Assembly: GCA_028291345.1 (NCBI GenBank)
Contig: JAQGIF010000260.1
Span: 16,324 to 80,323 of the forward strand
Direction: 5' to 3'
DNA: 64,000 bases
From: Rhodospirillales bacterium
GTDB taxonomy: Bacteria; Pseudomonadota; Alphaproteobacteria; BOG-932; Roseiterribacteraceae
The position numbers were made by a program, and so were the translations under genes. Every line of letters starts with the position of its first letter. Within the stretch, counting starts at the first letter, position 1. This document shows, piece after piece, positions 28,758 to 39,846 of this stretch. Below the pieces are notes generated by a model. It made no database searches, was not told the origin of the DNA, and saw only the letters and a program-made list of their open reading frames with translations.

Positions 28758-31427
28758 ATGAGCGAGAATAAAGAGCAAGAACCAAAGAAAGTCTTGAGCC
28801 TGTCCGGACGGCCCAAGCTTGAGCTGAAGCGTGGCCCCGACGCAACGTCACAAGTGCGTCAGAGCTTCTCGCACGGCCGTTCAAAGGCCGTAACGGTCGA
28901 GGTTAAGACGCAGCGTGTCGCACGGCCGCCGCTGACCCTTCCAACCGTCGAAGCGCCGGTTCATGAGCCCGAGCAGGCCCAGCGCCGGCCCGACGCCGCG
29001 CCCGTTCGTCCGGGCGTCCAGCCGCGCCAGCTGACCGCCGAGGAACGCGAGGTTCGCATCCGCGCGCTGAAATCCGCCGCGCAAGATGATCGTCGCCCCC
29101 ACGAGCCGGAGCATGCCGAGCCGGAACTCGCCGTAGAGCACGATGCCGAGCCGGCGCCCGCCCCCGAGCCGGTCACCGAGGTTCGCACGTCGCTGGATCC
29201 GGAATCACGGCGCCAGCGCGAACTGGAAGAGTTGCGCCGTATCCAGGAGCAGGAAAAGAAGCTCGCCGACGAGGCCGAGCGCGTCCGCCTGGAAGCGGAA
29301 GGCAAGAAGAAAACCGAAAGCGAAGTCGAGAAGGCGAAGGACCAGGAGCGTCAGCGTATCGCCGACCGCGCCGGGGAATCCGCCGCCGCCAAGGTCGCGG
29401 CTCTGTCCGCCGGCAAAACGACAGAGGAGGAAGAGGAAGAGGAACGCAAGGCCCGGGCCAAGCGCGGATCACGTGCCCTTCCGGCCAAGACGCCGCCGCC
29501 GCCGCGCAGCCGTGATGGCGCTCGCCGCACGGGCAAGCTGACGATCTCACAGGCGCTGACCAACGAAGGCGAGAGCATGCGCATGCGCAGCCTCGCCGCG
29601 ATGCGCCGCGCCCGTGAAAAAGAGCGCCATCGCCAATCGGGAGACGACGAGCAGGCCAAGGTCGTGCGCGACGTGGTCGTGCCGGAAACGATCACCGTGC
29701 AGGAATTGGCGCAGCGTATGGCCGAGCGCAGTGGCGATGTCATCAAGGCGCTTATGCGCATGGGCGTAATGGCCACCATCACCCAGTCGATCGATGCCGA
29801 TACGGCCGAACTGATCGTGTCCGAATTTGGTCACCGCATGCGCCGCGTGTCGGAGTCCGACGTCGAGCTGGGCATCGAAGGCGAGGTCGATCTGGCCGAG
29901 GACACTGTGCCGCGTCCCCCGGTCGTCACGGTCATGGGCCATGTCGATCACGGCAAGACTTCGCTGCTGGATGCCATGCGCCAGACCGATGTCGTATCCG
30001 GCGAGGCCGGCGGCATCACCCAGCATATCGGCGCCTATCAGGTGACCTTGCCGGGCGATCACAAGATCACCTTCATCGATACGCCCGGTCACGCTGCCTT
30101 TACCGAAATGCGCGCCCGTGGCGCCAACGTGACCGACATCGTCATTCTGGTGGTCGCGGCGAATGACGGCATCATGCCGCAGACGGTCGAGGCCATCGCA
30201 CACGCCAAGGCGGCGAAGGTTCCGATCATCGTCGCGATCAATAAGATCGATCTGCCCGACGCTAATGTCGCCAAGGTGCGGCAGGAGCTGCTGCAGCACG
30301 AGCTGGTGGTCGAAGAGCTGGGCGGAGACATTCTCGCCGTCGAAGTGTCCGCCAAGACCAGGAAGAACCTGGACAAGCTGGAAGAAGCCATCCTGCTGCA
30401 GGCCGAAGTTCTCGAGCTTCGCGCCAACCCCGACCGCAGCGCCGTCGGCGCGGTGATCGAGGCCAAGCTCGATCGCGGCCGTGGCGCAGTGGCGACCGTA
30501 CTGGTCCAGCGCGGCACGCTGAAGGTCGGCGATGTGTTCGTCACCGGCAGCGAGATCGGCCGCGTGCGCGCACTGGTCAACGACCGCGGGCAGAATATCG
30601 ACAGCGCTGGGCCGGCAATGCCGGTCGAGGTTCTAGGCCTGAACGGCACGCCGTCGGCCGGCGACGACTTCATCGTCGTCGACAACGAAGCCAAGGCGCG
30701 CGAAATCGCGGAATTCCGCGGCCGCAAGAAGCGCACCGCCGCCGCCGCCATCGGCGCGCGCGGCACCGTCGAGCAGATGTTCAGCCAGATTCAGGCCGGC
30801 GAACGGAAGGAACTGCCGATCGTCATCAAGGGCGACGTGCATGGCTCGGTCGAGGCGATCGTCAACAGCCTGTCGAAACTGGGATCGGAGCAGACCGAAG
30901 TCGGGCTGCGGGTTCTCCATTCCGGCGTCGGCGCGATCAACGAATCGGACGTGACATTGGCCAAGGCATCGGGCGGGTTCGTCACCGGCTTCAATGTCCG
31001 CGCCAATGCGCAGGCTCGCGAGCTGGCGAAGCGGGACGGCGTGGAAATTCGCTATTACTCGATCATCTACAATATCCTGGATGACGTGAAGGCGATGTTG
31101 TCGGGCATGCTGTCGCCGACAGTGCGCGAGAATTTCCTAGGCAATGCGGAAATCCGCCAGATCTTCGTCGTCACCAAATCCGGCAAAGTCGCCGGCTGTA
31201 TGGTGACCGAGGGTGTGGTTCGCCGCGGCGCCAAGGTTCGCCTGCTGCGCGACAACGTGGTTATCCACGAGGGCACGCTGAAGACGCTGCGCCGTTTCAA
31301 GGAAGAAGTCCGCGAAGTGCGCGAAGGCTTCGAATGCGGCATGGCATTCGAGAATTACGACAATATCGAAGTCGGCGACGTGATCGAGGCGTTCGATGTC
31401 GAGGAAGTCGCCCGCTCGATCATCTGA
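28758..31427 (+). CDS. infB: Translation initiation factor IF-2
   Basis: [43 protein letters not shown]. Confidence 0.97.
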   Translation: MSENKEQEPKKVLSLSGRPKLELKRGPDATSQVRQSFSHGRSKAVTVEVKTQRVARPPLTLPTVEAPVHEPEQAQRRPDAAPVRPGVQPRQLTAEEREVRIRALKSAAQDDRRPHEPEHAEPELAVEHDAEPAPAPEPVTEVRTSLDPESRRQRELEELRRIQEQEKKLADEAERVRLEAEGKKKTESEVEKAKDQERQRIADRAGESAAAKVAALSAGKTTEEEEEEERKARAKRGSRALPAKTPPPPRSRDGARRTGKLTISQALTNEGESMRMRSLAAMRRAREKERHRQSGDDEQAKVVRDVVVPETITVQELAQRMAERSGDVIKALMRMGVMATITQSIDADTAELIVSEFGHRMRRVSESDVELGIEGEVDLAEDTVPRPPVVTVMGHVDHGKTSLLDAMRQTDVVSGEAGGITQHIGAYQVTLPGDHKITFIDTPGHAAFTEMRARGANVTDIVILVVAANDGIMPQTVEAIAHAKAAKVPIIVAINKIDLPDANVAKVRQELLQHELVVEELGGDILAVEVSAKTRKNLDKLEEAILLQAEVLELRANPDRSAVGAVIEAKLDRGRGAVATVLVQRGTLKVGDVFVTGSEIGRVRALVNDRGQNIDSAGPAMPVEVLGLNGTPSAGDDFIVVDNEAKAREIAEFRGRKKRTAAAAIGARGTVEQMFSQIQAGERKELPIVIKGDVHGSVEAIVNSLSKLGSEQTEVGLRVLHSGVGAINESDVTLAKASGGFVTGFNVRANAQARELAKRDGVEIRYYSIIYNILDDVKAMLSGMLSPTVRENFLGNAEIRQIFVVTKSGKVAGCMVTEGVVRRGAKVRLLRDNVVIHEGTLKTLRRFKEEVREVREGFECGMAFENYDNIEVGDVIEAFDVEEVARSII

Positions 31428-31468
31428 CGAGTCAGGTGATCTGGGACGACCGTTTGAGGAATTAGGAA

Positions 31469-31930
31469 GTGTCTGCTCGACGTCGTGAAGGCGGACGTGG
31501 AAGCCCGGCCGCTGGCCCAAGCCAGCGGCAACTTCGCGTCGGCGAAGAATTGCGCCATGCGCTAGTCGGGATATTGCGCGACAGCCATGCCCGCGATCCC
31601 GATTTGCAGGATGTGAACGTCACGGTAACGGAGGTGCGGGTTAGCCCCGACCTCGCCAACGCGACCGCCTTCGTCATGCCGTTCGCCGGGCAGAACAGCG
31701 CCGCGATCGTTGCCGCGCTCAATCGTGCCTCGGTCTATTTCCGCACGCTGATCGCCCGCTCGGTGCAGCTGCGGCATGCGCCCCGTATCTCCTTCGCGCT
31801 CGATACATCGTTCAGCTACGCCGCGAAGATCGAGGGGCTGTTGCGCGACCCAGAAGTGCAGCGCGATCTGGTCGATACCGATGCCCCCGATACCGAGCCC
31901 TTCAACATTGGGGCCGACGAGCAGGACTGA
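31469..31930 (+). CDS. rbfA: Ribosome-binding factor A
   Basis: RQLRVGEELRHALVGIL, VTVTEVRVSPDLANATAFVMP. Confidence 0.92.
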   Translation: MSARRREGGRGSPAAGPSQRQLRVGEELRHALVGILRDSHARDPDLQDVNVTVTEVRVSPDLANATAFVMPFAGQNSAAIVAALNRASVYFRTLIARSVQLRHAPRISFALDTSFSYAAKIEGLLRDPEVQRDLVDTDAPDTEPFNIGADEQD

Positions 31931-32871
31931 TGAGGCGGCGCAAAGGCCTCCCCATCCATGGCTGGATCAATCTGGATAAACCAGTAGGTCCGACATCGAC
32001 GCAGGCGATCGGACGGGTGCGCCGGATCACCGGCGCGGGCCGCGTCGGCCATGCCGGCACGCTCGATCCCCTGGCCTCGGGCGTTCTGCCGATCGCACTG
32101 GGCGAAGCGACCAAGACCGTCCCCTATATCCAGGATGCACGGAAAATCTACCGCTTCACCGTGCGGTGGGGCCAGGCGACGACGACCGACGACCGCGAGG
32201 GCGATGTCATCGCCGACAGTGCGCACAGGCCGGGCGACGACGACCTAAAGGCAATGTTGCCCCGCTTCACCGGACTGATTTCGCAGGCACCGCCCGCCTT
32301 CTCCGCGATCAGGATTGCCGGCGCGCGCGCCTATGACCTGGCCCGCGCGGGCACCCCTGCCGAGATGGCGGAACGGCCGATCGATATTCACCGGCTGGAG
32401 TGGGTGGCAAATGAAGATCCCGACCATGCCGTGTTCGAAGTAGAGACCGGTAAGGGAGCTTATGTCCGTTCGCTGGCCCGGGACATTGGCATCGCGCTCG
32501 GCACTTTCGGACATGTTTCGGCCCTGCGGCGGCTCGCTGTCGGGCAATTCCATGCGAAAAATGCCTTCCCTCTGGACTTTGACGCGCTTCCGAGCGATAT
32601 AGCGGGCTTGACCGAGCATGTTTTGCCGATCGAGACCGTGCTGGACGACATCCCGGCACTGGCCTTGACGGCGGACGAGGCGCAACGGTTGAGATGTGGA
32701 CAGACTGTCGGTCTCTTCACGCACCATCACCGCGACTGGTTGGCTGAACTGATAGCCGAAGGGCGTGACGGCGGTATTGTCCTTGCCCTTTGGCAGGGCA
32801 AGGCCATCGCGATGGTACGGATCGACAGCGCGGAAGCTCAGCCGGTGCGCGTTTTTAACTACGAGCCCTAA
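31930..32871 (+). CDS. truB: tRNA pseudouridine(55) synthase
   Basis: [45 protein letters not shown]. Confidence 0.95.
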   Translation: MRRRKGLPIHGWINLDKPVGPTSTQAIGRVRRITGAGRVGHAGTLDPLASGVLPIALGEATKTVPYIQDARKIYRFTVRWGQATTTDDREGDVIADSAHRPGDDDLKAMLPRFTGLISQAPPAFSAIRIAGARAYDLARAGTPAEMAERPIDIHRLEWVANEDPDHAVFEVETGKGAYVRSLARDIGIALGTFGHVSALRRLAVGQFHAKNAFPLDFDALPSDIAGLTEHVLPIETVLDDIPALALTADEAQRLRCGQTVGLFTHHHRDWLAELIAEGRDGGIVLALWQGKAIAMVRIDSAEAQPVRVFNYEP

Positions 32872-32882
32872 AAGGAGTCACG

Positions 32883-33152
32883 ATGTCGATTACAAACGAA
32901 CGCAAGGCCATACTCGTCACCGAGTACGGCAAGGCGGCGGCCGATACTGGGTCGCCCGAAGTCCAGATCGCAATCCTGTCCGAGCGGATCCGCAATCTCA
33001 CCGAGCATCTGCAGACGCACAAGAAGGACGTCCACAGCCGACGCGGGCTGCTAGTCATGGTCGGCCAACGCCGGCGTCTGCTCGATTATCTGAAGAACAA
33101 GCACCGGCCGCGCTATGACGAGATCATTCAGCGCCTGGGCCTGCGGCGCTAA
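32883..33152 (+). CDS. rpsO: 30S ribosomal protein S15
   Basis: [50 protein letters not shown]. Confidence 0.97.
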   Translation: MSITNERKAILVTEYGKAAADTGSPEVQIAILSERIRNLTEHLQTHKKDVHSRRGLLVMVGQRRRLLDYLKNKHRPRYDEIIQRLGLRR

Positions 33153-33160
33153 GCCCAGGC
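33133..33160 (+). promoter_or_regulatory. Hairpin spanning the rpsO stop codon
   Basis: GCCTGGGC (33133-33140) / GCCCAGGC (33153-33160), perfect 8-bp stem, no T-tract. Confidence 0.5.
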
Positions 33161-33367
33161 TGGATCAGACTGGCTGCCGGTCTTCGGAGCAGCATCGCTT
33201 GGAGCCGCGACGCCGGGGAATGTTCCCGGGCGGCACGGCTGCGAGTCAATAAACGTCCACGTCGAGAAGACCTGTTCGACGCGGGAACTCACCGGCAATG
33301 GGGCCTGCTGAATCCCGATCCGGGATCCGCAATAGGGCGGGCCGGATAATGGCTTGAAAGGATAGTT

Positions 33368-35491
33368 ATGTTTAATATTTACCGCAAAGAAATGAACTGG
33401 GGCGGCCGCAAGCTGGTTCTGGAGACTGGCAAGATCGCACGCCAAGCCGACGCAGCTGTGTTGGTGACCTACGGCGAAACCACGGTTCTTTGCACCGTCG
33501 TGGCGGAAAAAGCGCCCAAGGCGGGCATCGATTTCCTGCCGCTGGCAGTCCACTACCAGGAAAAGACATTCGCCGCCGGCAAGATTCCCGGCGGCTTTTT
33601 CAAGCGAGAAGGGCGTCCGTCCGAAAAAGAAGTTCTGACCTCGCGCCTGATCGATCGTCCGATCCGTCCGCTGTTCGTCCCCGGTTTTCGTCACGAGACA
33701 CAGGTCATCTGCACCGTCCTGTCGCATGACCTGGAAAACGACTCCGACATCCCCGCCTTAATCGGCGTTTCCGCCGCACTAACCCTTTCGGGCATCCCCT
33801 TCATGGGCCCGATCGGCGGCGCCCGCATCGGCTATATCGATGGCGAATATGTCATCAATCCGACAATGGAGCAGATCACCACCTCCAAGCTGGACCTGAT
33901 CGTCGCCGGCACCGCCGAAGGCGTGCTGATGGTCGAATCCGAGGCCTCCGAACTTTCGGAAGAGGTCATGCTGGGCGCGGTCACCTTCGGACAGAAGGAA
34001 TTCGGCCCGGTGATCAACCTGATCATCGACCTGGCCGAGCTGTGCGCCAAGGAACCCTGGAACCTGCCGGCCGTGGCGACCGAATATGAGACGCTGAAGC
34101 CGAAGATCCTCAGCCTCGTCGGCGAGGACATCGACGCCGCTTACAAGGAGCGGGTGAAGCAGACCCGCCAAGAGAAGCTGTCTAACGCCAAAAAGAAGAT
34201 GCTCGAGACACTGACTGCAGAGGTCGAAGCCGCCCACGACCTTCAGGTTGCCGCAAAGATCTTCAAAGAACTGGAATCCGACATTGTTCGTGGCCAGATC
34301 CTCGATACCGGCGTCCGTATCGACGGCCGAGACACCAAGACGATCCGCCCGATCGTCAGCGAAGTCGGCACCCTGCCCCGCACCCACGGTTCGGCGCTGT
34401 TCACCCGCGGCGAAACCCAGGCGCTGGTCGTGACCACGCTGGGCACCGGTCAGGACGAGCAGATGATCGATGCGCTGACCGGCGAATATCGCGAGCGCTT
34501 CATGCTGCATTACAACTTCCCGCCTTACTCGGTCGGCGAAGCGGGCCGCATGAGCTCACCCGGCCGCCGCGAAATTGGCCATGGTAAGCTGGCATGGCGC
34601 GCCTTGCACGCCGTGCTTCCGAAAAAGGAAGACTTCCCCTACACGATCCGCATCGTGTCCGAAGTGACCGAGTCAAACGGCTCGTCCTCGATGGCGACGG
34701 TTTGCGGCTCGTCCCTGTCGCTGATGGATGCGGGCGCACCGCTGATCCGTCCGGTGGCGGGTATCGCCATGGGCCTGATCAAGGAAGAGTCCCGCTTCGC
34801 TGTCATCTCTGACATTCTCGGTGACGAAGATCACCTGGGCGACATGGACTTCAAGGTCGCCGGCACCGAAGCGGGCATCACCGCGCTTCAGATGGACATC
34901 AAGATCACATCGATCACCGAAGAGATCATGCGTGTCGCGCTGGACCAGGCGAAAGAAGGCCGTGTACACATCCTGGGCGAGATGGCCAAGGCGCTGACCT
35001 CCGCGCGCGAAGGCGTCAACGAGAACGCGCCGCGCATCACCGTCATCCAGGTGCCGAAGGAGAAGATCCGGGAGGTCATCGGCACCGGCGGCAAGGTGAT
35101 CCGCGAGATCACCGAAGTCACCGGGGCGAAGATTGATATTTCCGACGACGGCACGGTCAAGGTTGCGTCATCCGACGCCGCCGCGTCCGAGCGCGCGATC
35201 AACTGGATCAAAGGCATCGTCGCCGAGCCGGAGATGGGTGTCATCTATACCGTTAAGGTCGTGAAGGTGGTCGATTTCGGCGCCTTCGTGAACTTCCTCG
35301 GTTCGAAGGACGGCTTGGTCCATATCTCGGAGCTGGCGCCGCAGCGGGTCAACAAGACCAGCGATGTCGTCAATATGGGCGATGAGGTCAAGGTCAAAGT
35401 CATCGGCTTCGACGACCGCGGCAAGATTAAGCTGTCGATGAAGTCGGTCGATCAGGCGACCGGCGCCGATCTGACCAAGCAAGCGAGCTGA
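33368..35491 (+). CDS. pnp: Polyribonucleotide nucleotidyltransferase
   Basis: RNase PH domains, [23 protein letters not shown]1 domain; rpsO-pnp order. Confidence 0.97.
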   Translation: MFNIYRKEMNWGGRKLVLETGKIARQADAAVLVTYGETTVLCTVVAEKAPKAGIDFLPLAVHYQEKTFAAGKIPGGFFKREGRPSEKEVLTSRLIDRPIRPLFVPGFRHETQVICTVLSHDLENDSDIPALIGVSAALTLSGIPFMGPIGGARIGYIDGEYVINPTMEQITTSKLDLIVAGTAEGVLMVESEASELSEEVMLGAVTFGQKEFGPVINLIIDLAELCAKEPWNLPAVATEYETLKPKILSLVGEDIDAAYKERVKQTRQEKLSNAKKKMLETLTAEVEAAHDLQVAAKIFKELESDIVRGQILDTGVRIDGRDTKTIRPIVSEVGTLPRTHGSALFTRGETQALVVTTLGTGQDEQMIDALTGEYRERFMLHYNFPPYSVGEAGRMSSPGRREIGHGKLAWRALHAVLPKKEDFPYTIRIVSEVTESNGSSSMATVCGSSLSLMDAGAPLIRPVAGIAMGLIKEESRFAVISDILGDEDHLGDMDFKVAGTEAGITALQMDIKITSITEEIMRVALDQAKEGRVHILGEMAKALTSAREGVNENAPRITVIQVPKEKIREVIGTGGKVIREITEVTGAKIDISDDGTVKVASSDAAASERAINWIKGIVAEPEMGVIYTVKVVKVVDFGAFVNFLGSKDGLVHISELAPQRVNKTSDVVNMGDEVKVKVIGFDDRGKIKLSMKSVDQATGADLTKQAS

Positions 35492-35504
35492 TAATCCGTC
35501 GGAG

Positions 35505-35533
35505 GCATCGCACCGTATCAAAAGGTGCGATGC
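35505..35533 (+). terminator. Strong hairpin downstream of pnp
   Basis: GCATCGCACC-GTATCAAAA-GGTGCGATGC perfect 10-bp stem; no U-tract, so it could be a 3'-stabilising hairpin instead. Confidence 0.55.
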
Positions 35534-35635
35534 GGACCGGCGGTGTACTCCCTATTTCCATGACATGTCCTATATAACTCGTAGGAATCGAAGCGAATCC
35601 AGATTCGGGAATGCGCATCTGGACGGAGGGCCGAG

Positions 35636-37033
35636 TTGAGGACGCTGAATCCGATCAAAATCTCCGGGATCGAAACCTTGCCACTCATCGAAGGCGGCAA
35701 GGGTATCGCCGTGTCCAACGGCGAGAGTTCGGGCGCGTGGGCCGCTGCTGGCGGCGTCGGCACATTTTCCGGCGTGAATCCGGACAGTTATGACGCCGAC
35801 GGCAATTTTATTCCGCAGCATTATTATGGCCGTACGCGGCGCGAGCGGCATGAAGAACTGATCGCCTATGCCATCCGTGGCGGCATCACCCAAGCCCAGG
35901 TCGCGCACGAATGCGCCGGCGGCAATGGCCGCATTCATATGAATGTGCTTTGGGAAATGGCTGCGGCCGAACGCATCCTCAACGGCGTTCTGGAAGGGGC
36001 CAAGGGCCTGATCCATGGCGTCACCTGCGGTGCCGGGATGCCCTATCGGCTGGCCGAACTCTGTGCCGAATTCGCAATCTATTATTACCCGATCGTATCG
36101 TCCAGCCGGGCGTTCAACGCGCTTTGGCGGCGCGCCTATAACCGCTTCCCCGAATGGCTGGGCGCGGTGGTCTATGAAGACCCTTGGCTGGCCGGCGGTC
36201 ATAACGGCCTGTCGAACAGCGAGGATCCTATCCACCCCGAGGATCCGTTCCCGCGCGTACTGGCGCTGCGCGAAGTGATGCGCGGCTTTGGCTTGGGCCA
36301 TGTTCCGATCGTGATGGCCGGCGGTGTCTGGTATCTGCGCGAATGGGAAGACTGGATCGACAATCCCGACCTGGGCCCGATCGCCTTCCAGTTCGGCACG
36401 CGCCCGCTATTGACCCAGGAAAGCCCGATTTCCGAAGCATGGCGCGAGCGGTTGCGCACCTTGCAGCCAGGCGATGTGCTGCTCAACAAATTCAGCCCCA
36501 CCGGCTTTTATTCGTCGGCTGTCGTGAATCCGTTCCTGCGCGAATTGCAGGAACGGTCCGAGCATCAGGTGGCGTTTTCCGTCGAGCCGGTCGGCGACCA
36601 CACGGTCGAGTTTCCTCTGGGACGGCGCGGCCGGGTGATCTATCTGACCGAGCATGACCGCTCCCGCGCCGAAGCTTGGGTGGCGCAGGGCTTTACCCAG
36701 GGTATGAAGACTCCGGACAACACGGTGATCTTCGTTACACCGGAAAACGCCAATGAGATACTGACCGATCAGATCAACTGCATGGGTTGCCTGTCGGCCT
36801 GTCAGTTCTCGAACTGGTCCCAGAACGAGGCCGGCACCACGGGCAAGAAGGCCGATCCGCGGTCATACTGCATCCAGAAGACGCTGCAGAATATCAGCCA
36901 TTCCGACGATGTTCAGCATCAGCTGATGTTCGCTGGCCACAACGCCTATCGCTTCCATAGCGATCCGTTCTATTCGAACGGCTTCATTCCGACCGTGGGG
37001 CAACTGGTCGAGCGGATCGGCACGGGCGACTAA
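35636..37033 (+). CDS. Nitronate monooxygenase/2-nitropropane dioxygenase-like flavoprotein with C-terminal Cys cluster
   Basis: TIM-barrel FMN pattern VPIVMAGGVWYLREWEDW, GPIAFQFGTRPLLTQESP; NCMGCLSACQFSNW...SYC. Confidence 0.75.
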   Translation: MRTLNPIKISGIETLPLIEGGKGIAVSNGESSGAWAAAGGVGTFSGVNPDSYDADGNFIPQHYYGRTRRERHEELIAYAIRGGITQAQVAHECAGGNGRIHMNVLWEMAAAERILNGVLEGAKGLIHGVTCGAGMPYRLAELCAEFAIYYYPIVSSSRAFNALWRRAYNRFPEWLGAVVYEDPWLAGGHNGLSNSEDPIHPEDPFPRVLALREVMRGFGLGHVPIVMAGGVWYLREWEDWIDNPDLGPIAFQFGTRPLLTQESPISEAWRERLRTLQPGDVLLNKFSPTGFYSSAVVNPFLRELQERSEHQVAFSVEPVGDHTVEFPLGRRGRVIYLTEHDRSRAEAWVAQGFTQGMKTPDNTVIFVTPENANEILTDQINCMGCLSACQFSNWSQNEAGTTGKKADPRSYCIQKTLQNISHSDDVQHQLMFAGHNAYRFHSDPFYSNGFIPTVGQLVERIGTGD

Positions 37034-37105
37034 TATCGCCCCAGGCGAGCTTTCTCTGTCCGTTGCAACCATGGGCTTCAAATTTGTGCAAAATCGGCCC
37101 ATATT

Positions 37106-37534
37106 ATGGTAATGGCCGATCCGCACACTTCACCGACACCGTCAGAACGTCTGGCTGCAGCAGGTTTGCGCCCGACGCGCCAGCGTCTTGCGCTGACGTC
37201 GCTGGTCTATGGTCAGGGCGAGCGGCATGTGAGCGCCGAGTCACTGCATGCCGAGGCCGTGCGCGCCAAGGTCCCGGTCTCGCTGGCCACGGTCTATAAT
37301 ACGCTGCGCCGGTTCACCGAATGCGGCTTGCTGCGGGAGGTCCTGGTTGCGCCGGGCAAGGTATATTTCGACACCAACGCCGCCGACCATCATCATTTCT
37401 TCTTCGAACGCACCGGCGAACTGGCGGATATTCCCGCCGATCACGTCACCCTGTCGAAGCTGCCGGCGACGCCGCCGGGAACGGACATCGCGCGAGTCGA
37501 TGTAATCATTCGCTTGAGCGCCGCGAAGACCTGA
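37106..37534 (+). CDS. Fur-family regulator, probably Irr
   Basis: RPTRQRLALTSLVY, VSLATVYNTLRRFTECGLLREV, ADHHHFFFE; Irr-like short C-terminus. Confidence 0.8.
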   Translation: MVMADPHTSPTPSERLAAAGLRPTRQRLALTSLVYGQGERHVSAESLHAEAVRAKVPVSLATVYNTLRRFTECGLLREVLVAPGKVYFDTNAADHHHFFFERTGELADIPADHVTLSKLPATPPGTDIARVDVIIRLSAAKT

Positions 37535-37540
37535 TCCAGG

Positions 37541-38617
37541 TCAGACTGGAACGGTCGCGCGCGATCGCGAACCGGCCGAGCGATGCAGCCTGCGTCCCGC
37601 GCAGTCTTCCAAGACCCTGTAGCTGGCATAGGCCACCGCGACGGACGCGGTAAACCCGACGATCGCGAATAGGACAACATTCACCATGTCATCCACCCGG
37701 CCATGCAGATATCGCTGGATAACCAGCTTCATCGGATAAGTCACCACCGGCGACCAGAGATAGAAGCTGTAGCTGATCGTCCCCAGAAACTGCAGGAATT
37801 GGGTTCGCAAGAGAGCCGATAGCAAGCATCGGCCCTCCGCTACGCAGATGAAGAAGATGAAGGCTGGGATCGTCGCGGCATAGGTCAGGGCGCGTCCGGT
37901 GAATTCCGAAATCGTCAGCAACGCCAGGGTGAGAGCCAGCGCGGGCAGCGACAACGACCGGAACCATCCCGGCAAGTTTATCCTCAGCCGCCGCGACAGG
38001 AAAAAGATCGTGACACCGGGCAAGAAAAATGTTGCGCGGGCATCGATCCAAAGCGCGAACGATAAAAACACCATGAGCGTTACGATGACCGGCCACCGCC
38101 CGACGTAACGCGCGACCACGAAACACCATGCGCTTACCAAATAAAAAGCCGCCTCGTAGCTGAGCGACCAGGCATTCAGCTGCGCCAGAGGCAGGTCGAA
38201 GATGCCGGGGAGAAACAGACCATTCTCGACGAAAGCCGTAAGCCAGCCACCAATGCCGATGCCGTCAAACCAGCGATAATGGATGAACGGCCCGAGACCG
38301 AAGACGAGGAGCTGAATGGTCATGAAGACCGGATAGATCCGGATGGCGCGGTCGATCAGGAACTTGGCCGCGCTTTGGTGGCGGATCAGCGAGCCAGTGA
38401 TCAGATAGCCGCTGATGATGAAGAAGATCTCCACCCCGTGGCGGCCCGCCAGGAAGATCGGGGCGACCGGATTCAACGCGGCCGGCCAAAAGCTCCAGAG
38501 CGTGCCCATGCCATAGACATGAAAGACAAACACCGCCAAGGCGGAGAAGCCGCGCAGGCCGTGGATTTGACGATTGAGATTTCTGGGATAGGCGCCCGCG
38601 CCGGCTTCAGACTGCAT
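37541..38617 (-). CDS. Acyltransferase 3 family membrane protein (OafA/YrhL-like)
   Basis: IHGLRGFSALAVFVFHVYGM, GVEIFFIISGYLITGSL, multiple TM segments. Confidence 0.88.
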   Translation of the reverse strand: MQSEAGAGAYPRNLNRQIHGLRGFSALAVFVFHVYGMGTLWSFWPAALNPVAPIFLAGRHGVEIFFIISGYLITGSLIRHQSAAKFLIDRAIRIYPVFMTIQLLVFGLGPFIHYRWFDGIGIGGWLTAFVENGLFLPGIFDLPLAQLNAWSLSYEAAFYLVSAWCFVVARYVGRWPVIVTLMVFLSFALWIDARATFFLPGVTIFFLSRRLRINLPGWFRSLSLPALALTLALLTISEFTGRALTYAATIPAFIFFICVAEGRCLLSALLRTQFLQFLGTISYSFYLWSPVVTYPMKLVIQRYLHGRVDDMVNVVLFAIVGFTASVAVAYASYRVLEDCAGRRLHRSAGSRSRATVPV

Positions 38618-38660
38618 GGCGCAGTCATACCGGGGGAACGCGACTGTGGGAACGGGTCCC

Positions 38661-39431
38661 TTACTTCTTCTTGTTGAGGAAGGCGACCAGCAGCTCCAGC
38701 GTGGCCGGATCTGCGCAGCGAGCAGCGATCGAGCGGGCTTCGAGGTTCAGTTGGTCGTCGAGCGTATTGGTCAGGCTGGAGCGGAACAGCGATTTGAGAC
38801 CGGACAGCGCGCCGGGCACGGAATCGGCGAACTGGCGTACGATCCTCTCGACCTCCTCGGCGAATTTCTCGTCGTCGACCACCTGCGTCACCAGGTCGAT
38901 CTCCGCCGCCTGGTCCGCGGTCAGGGTTGGGTTGGTCGCCATGATCCAGAAGGCCTTGCGAAATCCGGCAACGCGCGGGAAGAAATAGGTGCCGCCGGCG
39001 TCGGGGGTCAACCCCGACTTGGTGAAGGCCGCGTTGAACTTCGCCGACCGCTTAGCGATCACCACATCGGCGCCAGCGACCATGCTGAAGGCGCCGCCGG
39101 CTGTCATGCCATTAACCGCGGCAATGACAGGCGCGGCGGCGCGGCGCAGGCCGGCGACGCCGATATGAATCTGGGTCGCCATGTCCAGTACGTGCGGATG
39201 CACCCGGTCCTTGTTGGCGACGAATTCGGTAATGTCGCCGCCGACGCTGAAGACATCGCCCTCGGCCTCGATCAGAATCACCTTAATGCTGGGATCGGTC
39301 TCGCAGGCGATCGCCGCCTTGCCGAATTCTTGGCAGAATTGCAGGTCCATGGCATTGCGGCCGGCGGGGTTGGCCAACGTGATTCGCGCGACCTTATCGA
39401 CGACGCTGAACTTGATCCGTGGGGCGGTCAT
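38661..39431 (-). CDS. Enoyl-CoA hydratase/isomerase family protein
   Basis: ARITLANPAGRNAMDL, FSVGGDITEF, PVIAAVNGMTAGGAFSMV. Confidence 0.9.
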   Translation of the reverse strand: MTAPRIKFSVVDKVARITLANPAGRNAMDLQFCQEFGKAAIACETDPSIKVILIEAEGDVFSVGGDITEFVANKDRVHPHVLDMATQIHIGVAGLRRAAAPVIAAVNGMTAGGAFSMVAGADVVIAKRSAKFNAAFTKSGLTPDAGGTYFFPRVAGFRKAFWIMATNPTLTADQAAEIDLVTQVVDDEKFAEEVERIVRQFADSVPGALSGLKSLFRSSLTNTLDDQLNLEARSIAARCADPATLELLVAFLNKKK

Positions 39432-39445
39432 ATCATCTCTCCCGG

Positions 39446-39817
39446 TCAGTGCGCGTTGCGGTGCATCAGGGCCAGATGGCCCGGCTTCACGACCTTAACT
39501 TTGTCGATCGTCTGGGCCAGGATCAATTCCAGCGTCTGGTCCCAATTCTTGTCATATTTGCCGGCCCGAATGTTGGCGCAGAATTCCGCCGTCATCGCGT
39601 CGAGCGGCGCGCCGGACCCGAGGAAATCCGCTAGCTGAACCGCTTCCTTGCGGTCGAAATCGCCCGCCAGGCGCAACTCTCGCTCGCAGATGCCGAGCAG
39701 GTAGGACGACACCTGGGCATGGTATTTGGCCTCGCCCTCGAGCTTCGGCCCGGTATCGTCCAGGAATTTCTGCACGGTCAGCAAGATGTCGTTGATCGAC
39801 GGACGGTCCTGGCTCAT
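39446..39817 (-). CDS. DUF6285-like protein
   Basis: Short helical ORF (NDILLTVQKFLDDTGPKLEGEAKYHAQVSSYLLGICEREL) beside a phosphotransferase, the usual DUF6285 context. Confidence 0.6.
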   Translation of the reverse strand: MSQDRPSINDILLTVQKFLDDTGPKLEGEAKYHAQVSSYLLGICERELRLAGDFDRKEAVQLADFLGSGAPLDAMTAEFCANIRAGKYDKNWDQTLELILAQTIDKVKVVKPGHLALMHRNAH

Positions 39818-39846
39818 TGCTCCACTTTCAAACGCATAGTTAGCCT

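Noticed and set aside
37541-38617. Acyltransferase 3 gene considered part of an O-antigen or defence island
   Set aside because: Isolated gene with no glycosyltransferase or defence neighbours.
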